Shown: positions 16,764 to 25,503 of the stretch, one piece after another
Layout: each line of letters starts with the position of its first letter
How positions within the stretch are numbered: position 1 is the stretch's first letter
From: Bacteroidales bacterium UBA5515
GTDB lineage: Bacteria; Bacteroidota; Bacteroidia; Bacteroidales; P3
Assembly (NCBI GenBank): GCA_002423895.1
Contig: DIOL01000001.1
Location: forward strand, 1 to 39,482
DNA: 39,482 nt
Reading direction: 5' to 3'
Position numbers and translations under genes: made by a program
Notes under the pieces: model-generated
Seen by the model: only the letters and a program-made list of their open reading frames with translations
Database searches by the model: none
Told to the model about the DNA's origin: nothing

Positions 16764-17855
16764 ATGAAAAAAACAATAATATTTATATCCGCTATATTTT
16801 TCTTTATCCCTTTAGTTTTTTCTCAAAATATTGAACAAAAAGCTAAGAATGGAAATGTTCAATCAATGTATGATTTAGCAAAGGAATACTATTCAGGGAT
16901 TGGTAGATTGGAAAACAAAGCAAATGCACTTGTTTGGTTTGAAAGAGCTGCAAATAAAAACCATATTGAATCAATGTATCGTACAGCTCAAATGTACGAG
17001 AAGGGCATAAGCACTAATGTTAATATGAGAAAAGCATTTAACTTCTATCTTCTTGCAGCAGAAAAAGGGCATGAAGCCTCTCAGCTAATTGTTGCTCAAA
17101 AACTTGAAAAAGGAGAAGGAGTTTCAAAGAGCAATAGTAGAGCTTATTTATGGTATAGAGTTTGTGCTGAAAGAAAGGAAGTATTGGCTTGGAGAAAGAT
17201 GGGGGATTATTTTAGAGATGGGAAAGTGGTTATGAAAGATCATAATCAAGCAAAGTTCTGGTATGATAAAGCAGTTGAAGAAAATGATCTTGAATCCAAA
17301 TCATCTTTAGCTTATCTTTATATTGCAAATGAAGGATTAGCTCCAAAACCTAAAGAAGCAAAAGAATTGAATCGAGAGCCTTTTCAAAAGCAAATTCCTA
17401 TGGCTTATTATGTTGAAGGAATTTTAAATTTGAATGAAAATTCAGAATTAAATAATAAGAAAGCATTTGAAAATCTTACTAAGGCAAAGCAATTGGGCAT
17501 AAGTCATGCAGATTATCCTTTAGCAATGTTATATTATAAGGGAGAAGGAACTAAAAGAAACCTCCCAAAAGCATTTGAAATTATGCAATCTTTACCAGCA
17601 GAATATAATGGAGAGGTTTGTTATTTGATGGCAAAGGGATATCAAAAAGGAGATGAAGATTTAGATATAGACCAAAATAAAGCAATCGAATATTTCAAGA
17701 AAGCTGCAAATGCTAATAATGCAGACGCATGTTGGGAATTAGAAAGAATTTATAAGCAAGGATTAGGAGTTAAAAAGAATCTTAAAGAAGCAAAATTTTG
17801 GAGCAAAAAAGCTCTTTCAATTGAAAAACCAAAATTACAACAAAGCAAGAAATAA
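16764..17855 (+). CDS. Secreted Sel1-repeat protein (long)
   Basis: A 363-residue protein with a signal peptide (IIFISAIFFFIPLVFSQ) followed by about nine Sel1 repeats of about 36 residues filling the rest. Examples are ALVWFERAANKN, AYLWYRVCAERK and AIEYFKKAANAN. Sel1 proteins serve as adaptors in envelope or signalling complexes; the partner is unknown. It is clearly paralogous to the preceding gene and probably co-transcribed. The start ATG follows TAATAT. Confidence 0.87.
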   Translation: MKKTIIFISAIFFFIPLVFSQNIEQKAKNGNVQSMYDLAKEYYSGIGRLENKANALVWFERAANKNHIESMYRTAQMYEKGISTNVNMRKAFNFYLLAAEKGHEASQLIVAQKLEKGEGVSKSNSRAYLWYRVCAERKEVLAWRKMGDYFRDGKVVMKDHNQAKFWYDKAVEENDLESKSSLAYLYIANEGLAPKPKEAKELNREPFQKQIPMAYYVEGILNLNENSELNNKKAFENLTKAKQLGISHADYPLAMLYYKGEGTKRNLPKAFEIMQSLPAEYNGEVCYLMAKGYQKGDEDLDIDQNKAIEYFKKAANANNADACWELERIYKQGLGVKKNLKEAKFWSKKALSIEKPKLQQSKK

Positions 17856-17898
17856 ACTTGTAAATCCATTTCTTTTAATCTAAAATCAAATTTATATT

Positions 17899-19638
17899 AT
17901 GGCAAACATAGATTTAGCTGCACAAAAGAATGCTCAACAATGGTTAGATAGCAATGCCATTGATTCTTCAACAAAAGATATTATTAATGATATGATGCAA
18001 AATAATATTGAGCAGTTTAATGAATCATTTTATAGAAACCTTGAATTTGGAACGGGAGGACTTAGAGGGATAATGGGAATTGGTACAAATAGAATGAATC
18101 AATACACTGTTGCAATGGCAACTCAAGGTTTTGCCAATTATATTATTAAATCTAATCCAAATAAAGAAATTAAAGTTGTAATATCATTTGACAGCAGAAA
18201 TAATAGTAAGGAGTTTGCACAAATTACTGCAAGAGTAATGGTTGCCAATGGAATTAAAGTCTTCCTTTTTAAAGAACTTCGTCCAACTCCAGTGCTTAGC
18301 TATGCAGTTAGATATTTTGGATGTGATGCAGGAGTTATGTTAACAGCTTCACACAATCCTAAAGAATACAATGGGTACAAAGCTTATTGGAATGATGGAG
18401 GTCAGTTGGTTTCACCTCATGATACTTTAGTTATTGAAGAAGTTGTTAAAATTAATGACTACTCTCAAGTAAAGATTCAAGATAATTTGGATAATATTAC
18501 AATAGTTGAAAAGAGCTTTGATAATAACTATTTAGAAGAAGTTCTTAAATTAAGTCTTAACCCAGAAATAATAAAGAAACATTCAGATATAAAGATATGC
18601 TATACTCCTTTGCATGGAACAGGAATAACAATGGTTCCAAAAGCATTGGAAATGTATGGATTTAAGAATATAAATATTGTTAGTGAGCAAGCCATAATAG
18701 ATGGAAATTTCCCAACTTGCAAGAGTCCAAATCCTGAAGAACATTCAGCTATGGAGTTGGGAATTAAACTTGCTAAGGGAATTAATGCCGATATTCTTTT
18801 AGCAACAGATCCTGATGCCGATAGAGTTGGAATTGCAGTTAAAGATCAAAACAATGAATTTATTCTTATAAATGGAAATCAAACTGCAACAGTACTTACA
18901 TATTATATTTTAAAGACTCTAAAAGAAAATTCAAGACTAAAAGGAAATGAGTATACAATTAAAACAATTGTTACTTCAGAACTTATAAAAAAGGTATCTG
19001 AAAGTTTTGGAGTTAAAAATTATGATGTCTTTACTGGCTTTAAGTTTATTGCTGACAAAATGCTTCAATTGGAAGGAAAAGAAAAATACATATGTGGGGG
19101 TGAAGAAAGTTATGGTTTTTTAATTGGAGATTTTGTAAGAGATAAAGATGCTATTTCTGCATGCTGTATGATAGCTGAGGTTTGTGCCTGGGCTAAAGAG
19201 CAGGGTAAAACATTCTTTGATATTTTGCTTGACATATATTTAGAATATGGATTCTTCAAAGAAGAGTTAATATCTATAACAAAACAAGGAAAGCAGGGAG
19301 CAGAAGAAATTCAAAATATGATGCTTGCTTTTAGAGAAAATCCTCCAAAAACGCTAATAGGCCTTGAAGTAGTTAGAATTAAAGACTATCAAAAACAATT
19401 AAATATTGACCTTAAAGAGAGAAAGGAAGAAGTTCTTGATTTTCCAAAATCAAATGTACTTCAATTTTTCTTGGAAGATGGAAGCAAAGTATCTGTTCGA
19501 CCTTCTGGAACAGAACCAAAAATAAAATTCTATTTTGGAGTATATAATCAACTAAATTCTATAAAAGATTATCCTGAACTTTTCAAAAAAGCAAATGAAA
19601 AGATAAATAGAATTATTTGCGAACTTGGACTTAAATAA
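17899..19638 (+). CDS. Phospho-sugar mutase (phosphoglucomutase/phosphomannomutase)
   Basis: This 579-residue cytoplasmic enzyme of the alpha-D-phosphohexomutase superfamily interconverts hexose 1- and 6-phosphates. All four active-site loops are present: TASHNPKEYNGYKAYW with the phosphoserine, metal-binding ATDPDADRVGIAV, sugar-binding GGEESYGFLIGDFVRDKD and phosphate-binding RPSGTEPKIKFYF. The N-terminal GTGGLRGIMG is also typical. Its length fits the large PGM2-like group. It feeds glycogen, polysaccharide or nucleotide-sugar synthesis. The 43-bp gap to the Sel1 gene leaves operon membership open. Confidence 0.94.
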   Translation: MANIDLAAQKNAQQWLDSNAIDSSTKDIINDMMQNNIEQFNESFYRNLEFGTGGLRGIMGIGTNRMNQYTVAMATQGFANYIIKSNPNKEIKVVISFDSRNNSKEFAQITARVMVANGIKVFLFKELRPTPVLSYAVRYFGCDAGVMLTASHNPKEYNGYKAYWNDGGQLVSPHDTLVIEEVVKINDYSQVKIQDNLDNITIVEKSFDNNYLEEVLKLSLNPEIIKKHSDIKICYTPLHGTGITMVPKALEMYGFKNINIVSEQAIIDGNFPTCKSPNPEEHSAMELGIKLAKGINADILLATDPDADRVGIAVKDQNNEFILINGNQTATVLTYYILKTLKENSRLKGNEYTIKTIVTSELIKKVSESFGVKNYDVFTGFKFIADKMLQLEGKEKYICGGEESYGFLIGDFVRDKDAISACCMIAEVCAWAKEQGKTFFDILLDIYLEYGFFKEELISITKQGKQGAEEIQNMMLAFRENPPKTLIGLEVVRIKDYQKQLNIDLKERKEEVLDFPKSNVLQFFLEDGSKVSVRPSGTEPKIKFYFGVYNQLNSIKDYPELFKKANEKINRIICELGLK

Positions 19639-19649
19639 TAAATTAATTC

Positions 19650-19684
19650 TCTAATAATTAGATCTATTCTAATTGTTTATTAGA
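19650..19684 (+). terminator. Weak hairpin after the phosphohexomutase gene
   Basis: TCTAATAA (19650-19657) pairs with TTATTAGA (19677-19684) and TTAGA with TCTAA inside, leaving a small TTGT bulge. It lies 12 bases past the stop codon. It is AT-only and not followed directly by a T-tract, so it is a modest candidate. Confidence 0.4.
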
Positions 19685-19790
19685 AAATAGTTCTTTTATA
19701 ATTTCCTTTAGACAATAATATTTAAAGAAAATAATAATATTCAAAATAATTTTCCGTTTATTGTTGAAAATAACTTTAAAAGATTAAATC

Positions 19791-22178
19791 ATGAAAAATA
19801 ATGTCTTATACATATTCGCTTTATTACTGGTTTTTAGTAATAATATTTATTCTCAGGCAAGTGCTCCCAAATTAGGAGGAGTAAGTGGAAAAGTTTTAAA
19901 TAAAAATACAAACGAGCCAATTCCTTATGCTAATGTTATGATATTAGGCTCAACATTAGGTTCATCAACAGATGAAAAAGGTTTTTTCGAAATTAAGGAT
20001 GTGCCAGTAGGATTTATAAGAATTGTTGCAAGTGTTGTTGGATATAAATATGTTATTTCTGACGAATTGCAAGTCTTTACCAATCATAGTGCCTACACAG
20101 TTATTAAAATGGAGGAAGCTCCAAAAGACCTTTTAGAAGTGGAAGTTGTTGCGGTTAAAGAAAAAAGTAAAGAATCTCCAATTTCCTTAAGAACAATATC
20201 ACTTCAAGAAATTGAAAAAACACCTGGTAGCAATCGTGATGTTTCTAAAGCAGTTCAAAATCTTCCTGGAGTTGCTGCAGGAGCTGTAAATAGGAATGAC
20301 TTAATTGTTAGAGGAGGAGGTCCTTCAGAAAATGTTTTCTTTTTAGATGATGTTGAAATACCAATTATTAATCACTTTGCAACTCAAGGCGCTTCAGGTG
20401 GAGCAGTAGGAATTCTTAATCCTGATTTTGTTCGTCAAGTAGACTTTCTTTCAGGAGCATTTCCTTCCAATAGAGGCGGAGCGTTAAGTTCAGTTATGAA
20501 TATTAAACAAAAAGAAGGTTCAAGAGATAAAATGCATTTCAAAGGTTCAATTGGTGCTTCTGACCTTGCATTAACTTTTGATTTACCAATAAAAGATAAT
20601 AATCTTTTGTTTTCATACCGTAGAAGTTATCTTCAATTCCTTTTTACTGCCTTAGGACTTCCTTTCTTGCCTTCTTATGATGATATCCAATTCCGCTATA
20701 AATGGAATATTAACCAAAAAAATGAAATTCTATTCCTTGGACTTGCTGCCTTTGACAGGTCAGAACTTAATCTTACTATAGATAATCCAGATGAATCTCA
20801 GCAATATCTTTTAAATACTTTACCTGACTATAATCAGTTGAGCTATACTGTTGGAGCGGTTTATAAACATTATAATGAAAACTCAATTGATATGGTTGTT
20901 CTTAGTAGAAATATGTTAAGAAATGCTTTTGAGAAATTCCCTGATAATAATAAAAACCTTCCAAAACTTTTTGATTATTCATCTGTTGAAGCAGAGAACA
21001 AACTAAGATACGAAAAAAGATATACAACCCTTCCTTTTGAACTTAGCTTTGGAGCAAATGCTCGTTATTCAAAATATACAAACAATAGCAATAGAACAAT
21101 TAATATAAATAATGTATTGATTGAAGACAAATACAACTCACTAATTGATTTATTCTCTTATGGACTCTTTGTACAAACTGGAGATGCTTACTTTAAAGAA
21201 AGACTTAAACTTGGAATGGGAGCAAGATTTGATGGAAACACTTATTCTAATTTAATGTCAAACCCATTAGTTCAGTTCTCTCCTCGAATTTCAGCTTCAT
21301 ATCTTTTCAACGAACATATATCCATAAATGCAAACGTTGGACACTACACCAAAGAACCATCATACACTTCAATGGGTTATAAAGACTCAAACGATGTGTT
21401 TGTAAATAGAGAAACTTTAAAGTACATTCATGTTAATCATTATGTATTGGGCCTTGAATTCAATGCAAAAGCGAAAATTAAAGCAAGCGTTGAAGGTTTC
21501 TACAAACAATATTACAACTATCCAATAACTCTTAATGAAGGAATAAGCCTTGCAAGTAAGGGAAATGATTTTGGAGCAGTTGGTGATGAACCTCTAATTT
21601 CAGACGGAAAAGGAAGAGCTTATGGTATTGAAGCCCTTTTCACTGCAAATGACATTAAGAAATTTAATATTTATGCTGTCTTTACCTATTTTGTTTCTGA
21701 ATTCACAGATATTAAAGGTAAATATGTTTCATCCTCTTGGGATAATAGATTTATTTTGAATTTAACTGCAAGTCGCAAGTTTAAATACGATTGGTTGGTT
21801 AGTGCACGTTGGCGTTTGATTGGTGGTAGTCCTTACACTCCAATTGATGAATATGTTTCCTCTCAAAGACAAATTTGGGATGTAAGAAATCAGCCTTATC
21901 TGGATTACACAAAATTCAACACACTTCGTTTAGGAAACTATCATCAGTTAGATATTAGAGTGGATAAAGAATTTGCTTGGAAGAACTTTGATATAACATT
22001 ATATCTTGACATACAAAATGTATATAACTACAAAGCAGAATCAGAACCAATCTATACTAATTTAAATACTGATGGCAATCCTAATCTAACACCTGATAAC
22101 CAGGCATATATTCTTAGAAAGATTTCAACCACAACTGGAACAATACTTCCAACCTTTGGTCTAATTGTCTATTTCTAA
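19791..22178 (+). CDS. TonB-dependent receptor with carboxypeptidase-like N-terminal domain
   Basis: The 795-residue outer-membrane protein has a signal peptide (about 1-22), a CarboxypepD_reg-like domain at about 28-112 (GKVLNKNTNEPIPYANVMILG), a TonB plug at about 120-235 (NLPGVAAGAVNRNDLIVRGG, FFLDDVEIP) and a beta-barrel to the C-terminus, ending in the aromatic FGLIVYF. It imports an unknown ligand using TonB energy. No SusD partner lies next to it, so it is not a classical glycan (Sus) pair. The next gene, 83 bp away, encodes a T9SS substrate that could be a surface partner. Confidence 0.93.
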   Translation: MKNNVLYIFALLLVFSNNIYSQASAPKLGGVSGKVLNKNTNEPIPYANVMILGSTLGSSTDEKGFFEIKDVPVGFIRIVASVVGYKYVISDELQVFTNHSAYTVIKMEEAPKDLLEVEVVAVKEKSKESPISLRTISLQEIEKTPGSNRDVSKAVQNLPGVAAGAVNRNDLIVRGGGPSENVFFLDDVEIPIINHFATQGASGGAVGILNPDFVRQVDFLSGAFPSNRGGALSSVMNIKQKEGSRDKMHFKGSIGASDLALTFDLPIKDNNLLFSYRRSYLQFLFTALGLPFLPSYDDIQFRYKWNINQKNEILFLGLAAFDRSELNLTIDNPDESQQYLLNTLPDYNQLSYTVGAVYKHYNENSIDMVVLSRNMLRNAFEKFPDNNKNLPKLFDYSSVEAENKLRYEKRYTTLPFELSFGANARYSKYTNNSNRTININNVLIEDKYNSLIDLFSYGLFVQTGDAYFKERLKLGMGARFDGNTYSNLMSNPLVQFSPRISASYLFNEHISINANVGHYTKEPSYTSMGYKDSNDVFVNRETLKYIHVNHYVLGLEFNAKAKIKASVEGFYKQYYNYPITLNEGISLASKGNDFGAVGDEPLISDGKGRAYGIEALFTANDIKKFNIYAVFTYFVSEFTDIKGKYVSSSWDNRFILNLTASRKFKYDWLVSARWRLIGGSPYTPIDEYVSSQRQIWDVRNQPYLDYTKFNTLRLGNYHQLDIRVDKEFAWKNFDITLYLDIQNVYNYKAESEPIYTNLNTDGNPNLTPDNQAYILRKISTTTGTILPTFGLIVYF

Positions 22179-22197
22179 AAATAATAATAAATAATTT

Positions 22198-22277
22198 CTA
22201 AGGGTTTTTTTCAGATTATTGAGAAACAAATGTTATTTTTGTGGAATCAAATTGATAAGTTATGAAAAAACCCTTAG
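22198..22277 (+). promoter_or_regulatory. Inverted repeat enclosing the promoter and covering the start codon of the next gene
   Basis: CTAAGGGTTTTTTTCA (22198-22213) is complementary to TGAAAAAACCCTTAG (22263-22277) with one bulged T. The right arm includes the T and G of the ATG. A -7-like TATTTTTG (22234-22241) lies in the 49-base loop, so only transcripts entering from upstream would contain both arms. Confidence 0.6.
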
Positions 22278-24013
22278 CATTATTCTTAATTATTAATCTA
22301 TTTCTTACAAACTTATATGCTCAGTCAAGCCTAAGTTCTGTTATTTATGATTCAATAAATAATATTTTATATTCAGGAGATACAATTCAACTTAATTGTG
22401 CAAATCCTTCAATAGTTTTAAATAAAAGAATATTTGCTCCAGGAGCTACAAATTCTTATATTGTTGATTCTATATCTTACAATCCTCCATGTTCTTTTGA
22501 TTTAAATGAATATCCAGACAGAATAGATTATTCATACTCCCCTCATGACGATGTATGGTCTGAAGTGTTAAATATTAATTATAGACAATCAGATTCAATT
22601 AATCCTTTTGTTTTTTCTTTTTATGGACAAGATACTTTAACCAAATTTGTAATTGGTTCTAATGGAGTGCTTTCTTGGAATTTATCTGTTGCCTCAGCAA
22701 ATGGATTTGATCCTTATCATTTTTGTCCCTATAGAGTAGGCATATCTATTCCTTCAACAAATCCTGACTTTCTAAATTGTATTTTTGCTCCTTATCATGA
22801 TCTTTATTACAACAATTATGATAGTGTGGGAAAATTGTATTATTGTACTGAAGGAGAATATCCAAATAGAAAATTAATTATTAGCTTTTATGATGCACCA
22901 CTTTATGGAAATCTTCAACTACATTCTACAACGATGCTTGTTTTATATGAGACAACCAATGTAATTGAGTTTTATTTGCAAAATAAACCTTGTTGTACTT
23001 CAACTAATAATGGTTATGCTACTTTGGGAATACAAAACCAAACTGGAACTCAAGCTGCATTTATCTACAATTCTCAAGGCCTTGAATATAATGCAACTGA
23101 ATGGCAAGCTACAAATGAAGCTTGGAGAATACGTCCTTCTTCTCAACTTAATAATTCTTCCAAATGGTTTAAAAGGTCAGTAACATCAAATAATAGAACA
23201 GAGGTTAGTTCAACAAATGGAAGTATTCTTGCTTTTGCTGATTCAATTGAAGGAGGACAATATTATATTTTAGAAACAAGTTTTTATGCTTTGAATGGAG
23301 ACACAATAAATATTTCAGATTCTTGTTTAGTTTTACCTCAAACAGCTTTGGTAAACAGCCAGTATGGAACAACTATCGATGCTGCAATTTGCAGTGGAGA
23401 AACATATTTTTTAAATGGATTCAGCGAAAACTCAACTGGTACTTATTCAAGAGTTGTTCAAACCTCAAATGGTTGTGATAGTACAATTACTCTCAATCTT
23501 TTTGTTGACACAATGCAAACACCAACTAATTTAACCATTAATTCAAACACTAATTCAATCCAGTTGGAATGGGAAGGAAATGGAGAAAGTTACATTATTT
23601 ATCGTAATGAAGATTCCATAGGAAGTACAACTCAAAGAATCTATATTGATACTAAAGTTGTTCAAGGAATAAACTATTGCTACAGAGTAAAAGCGTTAAA
23701 TAGTATATGTGAAAGTGAATTAAGTATTCAAATATGTGAATTGATAGGATTAAGAGATATAGTTAATAATGATATATCAATTAATTTATTTCCAAATCCA
23801 ACTAAAAAGGAAACAAAATTGGAAATAGAAGGTTTGACTGAAGATGCTGATGTTTTTGTTTTGGATTTGAATGGAAGAGTTTTGAAGACATATAAATATA
23901 GTTTAAATCAAAAACAATTAATTATTGACGTTAGTGGATTTGCAAAAGGAATTTATTCTATTAAAGTCAATAGCTCAAATTTCAATACAGTGAAAAAATT
24001 AGTTATAAATTAG
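22262..24013 (+). CDS. T9SS type A secreted protein
   Basis: A 583-residue protein with a signal peptide ending near YAQ (about residue 21), a beta-rich body with paired cysteines, a GCDS module (about 375-420, CSGETYFLNGF to NGCDSTITLNLFVD) like those in the 1189-residue T9SS protein, a fibronectin III-like segment (about 425-495) and a type A sorting domain (INLFPNPTKKETKLEI to GIYSIKVNS). The middle resembles SprB-type or adhesin-like surface proteins. No catalytic motif was seen. Its start codon lies within the right arm of a long inverted repeat. Confidence 0.88.
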   Translation: MKKPLALFLIINLFLTNLYAQSSLSSVIYDSINNILYSGDTIQLNCANPSIVLNKRIFAPGATNSYIVDSISYNPPCSFDLNEYPDRIDYSYSPHDDVWSEVLNINYRQSDSINPFVFSFYGQDTLTKFVIGSNGVLSWNLSVASANGFDPYHFCPYRVGISIPSTNPDFLNCIFAPYHDLYYNNYDSVGKLYYCTEGEYPNRKLIISFYDAPLYGNLQLHSTTMLVLYETTNVIEFYLQNKPCCTSTNNGYATLGIQNQTGTQAAFIYNSQGLEYNATEWQATNEAWRIRPSSQLNNSSKWFKRSVTSNNRTEVSSTNGSILAFADSIEGGQYYILETSFYALNGDTINISDSCLVLPQTALVNSQYGTTIDAAICSGETYFLNGFSENSTGTYSRVVQTSNGCDSTITLNLFVDTMQTPTNLTINSNTNSIQLEWEGNGESYIIYRNEDSIGSTTQRIYIDTKVVQGINYCYRVKALNSICESELSIQICELIGLRDIVNNDISINLFPNPTKKETKLEIEGLTEDADVFVLDLNGRVLKTYKYSLNQKQLIIDVSGFAKGIYSIKVNSSNFNTVKKLVIN

Positions 24014-24069
24014 AATATTTAATTAATCCAAACCTAATTTAATTCAATTCCAATTTTCTTCTTTGTTTA

Positions 24070-24092
24070 ATGAAATATCTCTTCTATTTCAT
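24070..24092 (+). terminator. Candidate terminator after the T9SS gene
   Basis: ATGAAATA-tctcttc-TATTTCAT forms an 8-bp stem with a 7-base loop, followed by ctaattttt. The stem is AT-rich and therefore weak. Confidence 0.4.
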
Positions 24093-24161
24093 CTAATTTT
24101 TCTTTATTTACTTCTCTGAAAATAAGACTTTAATATATCTAATCCTTGTTTAAAAATAATA

Positions 24162-24260
24162 TAATGCCATTATATTCTCCATTTAATGGCATTATATGAT
24201 AAGTATAATGGCATTATATGGTTGGTTTAATGGCATTATACTGACAATATAATGGCATTA
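24162..24260. repeat. Array D: five TAATGSCATTA palindromes at exact 22-bp spacing
   Basis: The 11-bp dyad TAATG-S-CATTA occurs at 24162, 24184, 24206, 24228 and 24250. The four 11-bp spacers all differ: TATTCTCCATT, TATGATAAGTA, TATGGTTGGTT, TACTGACAATA. The first copy has C at the centre, the other four G, so copy 1 is inverted. Some copies extend to 8-bp arms (ATATAATG/CATTATAT). Confidence 0.95.
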
Positions 24261-24292
24261 TATTAGATTTATAAGAAGATTAGTGAGATTGA

Positions 24293-24304
24293 AATAAGGA
24301 TTTG
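24293..24304 (+). repeat. Anchor element AATAAGGATTTG of array D
   Basis: Identical to the 12-mer at 192 and 34192. It starts 43 bp (about two 22-bp periods) after the last palindrome start and 33 bp after its end. Confidence 0.75.
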
Positions 24305-24346
24305 GTGGTTTTGTATCAGGTCTAATTAGATTTTTATAAACAAAAA

Positions 24347-24370
24347 AAGACGTGATATAAATCACGTCTT
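24347..24370 (-). terminator. Ferritin terminator
   Basis: AAGACGTGAT-ataa-ATCACGTCTT is a perfect 10-bp stem. On the minus strand it is followed by TTTTT (24342-24348 region), a classic intrinsic terminator 26 bases beyond the ferritin stop. Confidence 0.85.
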
Positions 24371-24395
24371 AACTTATAAAGTATTGTTAATTTCT

Positions 24396-24911
24396 TTATT
24401 GTGCTGTTGCTGGAATTGGAGTATATACTCTTGCAGCAAGTTCTTTATCTAATTGATAAATTCCATATCCATTTCCATCCAAAAGAGTTAATGTGTCAAT
24501 GATTGCTTGTGCATTTTCTTCTTCTTCAACTTGTTCGTCAATAAACCATTTTAACATTGATTGTGTTGCATAGTCTTTTTCTTCAGTTGCAAGTGCATAA
24601 AGATCATTGATAAGTTTTGTTACAACAAGTTCGTGTTCTAAAGTGCTTTTGAAAGCTGCAAGTGGAGTTTTCCATGATTTTTCAACCTTTGCAATTGGTT
24701 TCAATTCCACTTTTCCACCTCTTGAGATAACGAAATTTAAGAACTTAATTGCGTGATCCTGTTCTTCTTTAAATTGAATTTCCATCCAGTTTGCAAATCC
24801 ATTTAATCCTTTTGATGCAAAGTCTGCACTCATTGATAAATAAAGGTATGCTGACCAAAATTCAGCATTTATTTGAGCATTTAATGCTTCTTCTAATTTC
24901 TTGCTTAACAT
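24396..24911 (-). CDS. ftnA: Ferritin
   Basis: This 171-residue iron-storage protein forms a 24-mer cage that oxidises and stores iron. All ferroxidase ligands of bacterial FtnA-type ferritin fall at canonical positions: Glu17, Glu50, His53, Glu94, Gln127 and Glu130. There is no haem-binding Met as in bacterioferritin. It stands as a single gene with its own terminator and a likely promoter (minus strand TATCTTTG, 24956-24963 on plus). Iron sequestration fits the iron-sulfur-rich neighbours but no shared operator is seen. Confidence 0.96.
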   Translation of the reverse strand: MLSKKLEEALNAQINAEFWSAYLYLSMSADFASKGLNGFANWMEIQFKEEQDHAIKFLNFVISRGGKVELKPIAKVEKSWKTPLAAFKSTLEHELVVTKLINDLYALATEEKDYATQSMLKWFIDEQVEEEENAQAIIDTLTLLDGNGYGIYQLDKELAARVYTPIPATAQ

Positions 24912-24955
24912 AATATTTTTGTTTTAAATTGTTCTTATTATTTTATTTAATGCTA

Positions 24956-24963
24956 CAAAGATA
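24956..24963 (-). promoter_or_regulatory. Predicted -7 box (TATCTTTG) of ferritin
   Basis: A minus-strand TATCTTTG lies 44 bases upstream of the ferritin ATG and matches TAnnTTTG. No clear -33 element at standard spacing. Confidence 0.45.
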
Positions 24964-24983
24964 ATATATTTTTATCTTTTTTG

Positions 24984-25493
24984 CTAATTAATAACGACAA
25001 AACGCCAATTTTTATTGCGAAATTCTTCAGATGCATAATTAATTCCTATTCTTGGAGTTTGAATATATTCTAATACTTTTCCATCTTCTTCAATCCAAAT
25101 CTCGTTACTTTTAGAAAGGTCTATTTTGTTATGCTCTCTTGTAATTTGCAAAGCCTTAGTTAGTTTGCCTGGACCATCAAAGCCTTCAACTCCTCTAATC
25201 AAAACAGCTTCGGGATTATCTTTTTCTCCGCTAACAATATTTAGTAGATTATGTACTCCATAGCAAAGGTATATATATGTAATACCTCCTTTTTCAAACA
25301 TGGGCTCATTTCTTGGAGTTTTGCCTTTGTGGGCATGAGAAGCAGTGTCTTCTATTCCATAGTAGCTTTCTGTTTCTGTTATCCTTAACTTAATGGTTTG
25401 TTTACCTATCTTTCTGCAGAGCAATTTCCCAATAAGTAGTGGAGCCATTTCCAAAGCATTTTTAGAATAGAAATCAGCCTTAAGTTTTGCCAT
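24984..25493 (-). CDS. AAG/MPG-type 3-methyladenine DNA glycosylase
   Basis: A 169-residue base-excision repair enzyme that removes alkylated purines and, in characterised homologues, hypoxanthine. Family motifs are present: LLIGKLLCRK, ITETESYYGIEDTASHA (the Glu in TETES is the expected catalytic acid), KTPRNEPMF and YLCYGVHNLLNIV. I choose the ATG at 25493, which gives MAKLKADFYSKNALEMAP, the usual family N-terminus. The longer frame to 25577 overlaps the regulator gene and adds an unrelated 28 residues. The start lies 10 bp after the stop of the Crp/Fnr-type gene, so the two are likely co-transcribed. Confidence 0.92.
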   Translation of the reverse strand: MAKLKADFYSKNALEMAPLLIGKLLCRKIGKQTIKLRITETESYYGIEDTASHAHKGKTPRNEPMFEKGGITYIYLCYGVHNLLNIVSGEKDNPEAVLIRGVEGFDGPGKLTKALQITREHNKIDLSKSNEIWIEEDGKVLEYIQTPRIGINYASEEFRNKNWRFVVIN

Positions 25494-25503
25494 AATGCTT
25501 TGT

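Larger units (their letters stand above)
24014..24395. other. Gene-free convergent region with array D
   Basis: 382 bp between the T9SS gene (+) and ferritin (-). It holds a small hairpin (24070-24092), AATCCTTGTTT (24141-24151), array D (24162-24260), the anchor (24293-24304) and the ferritin terminator (24347-24370). No coding sequence is supported. Confidence 0.7.

Noticed and set aside
24141..24151. AATCCTTGTTT as an inverted anchor on the left of array D
   Set aside because: It resembles the reverse complement of the anchor, but it lies about 11 bp from the first dyad rather than two periods away, and arrays B, C and E have no equivalent.
24162..24260. CRISPR array
   Set aside because: The dyads are 11 bp and spacers 11 bp, far below CRISPR sizes, and no cas gene is in the window. 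The other arrays have unrelated repeats.
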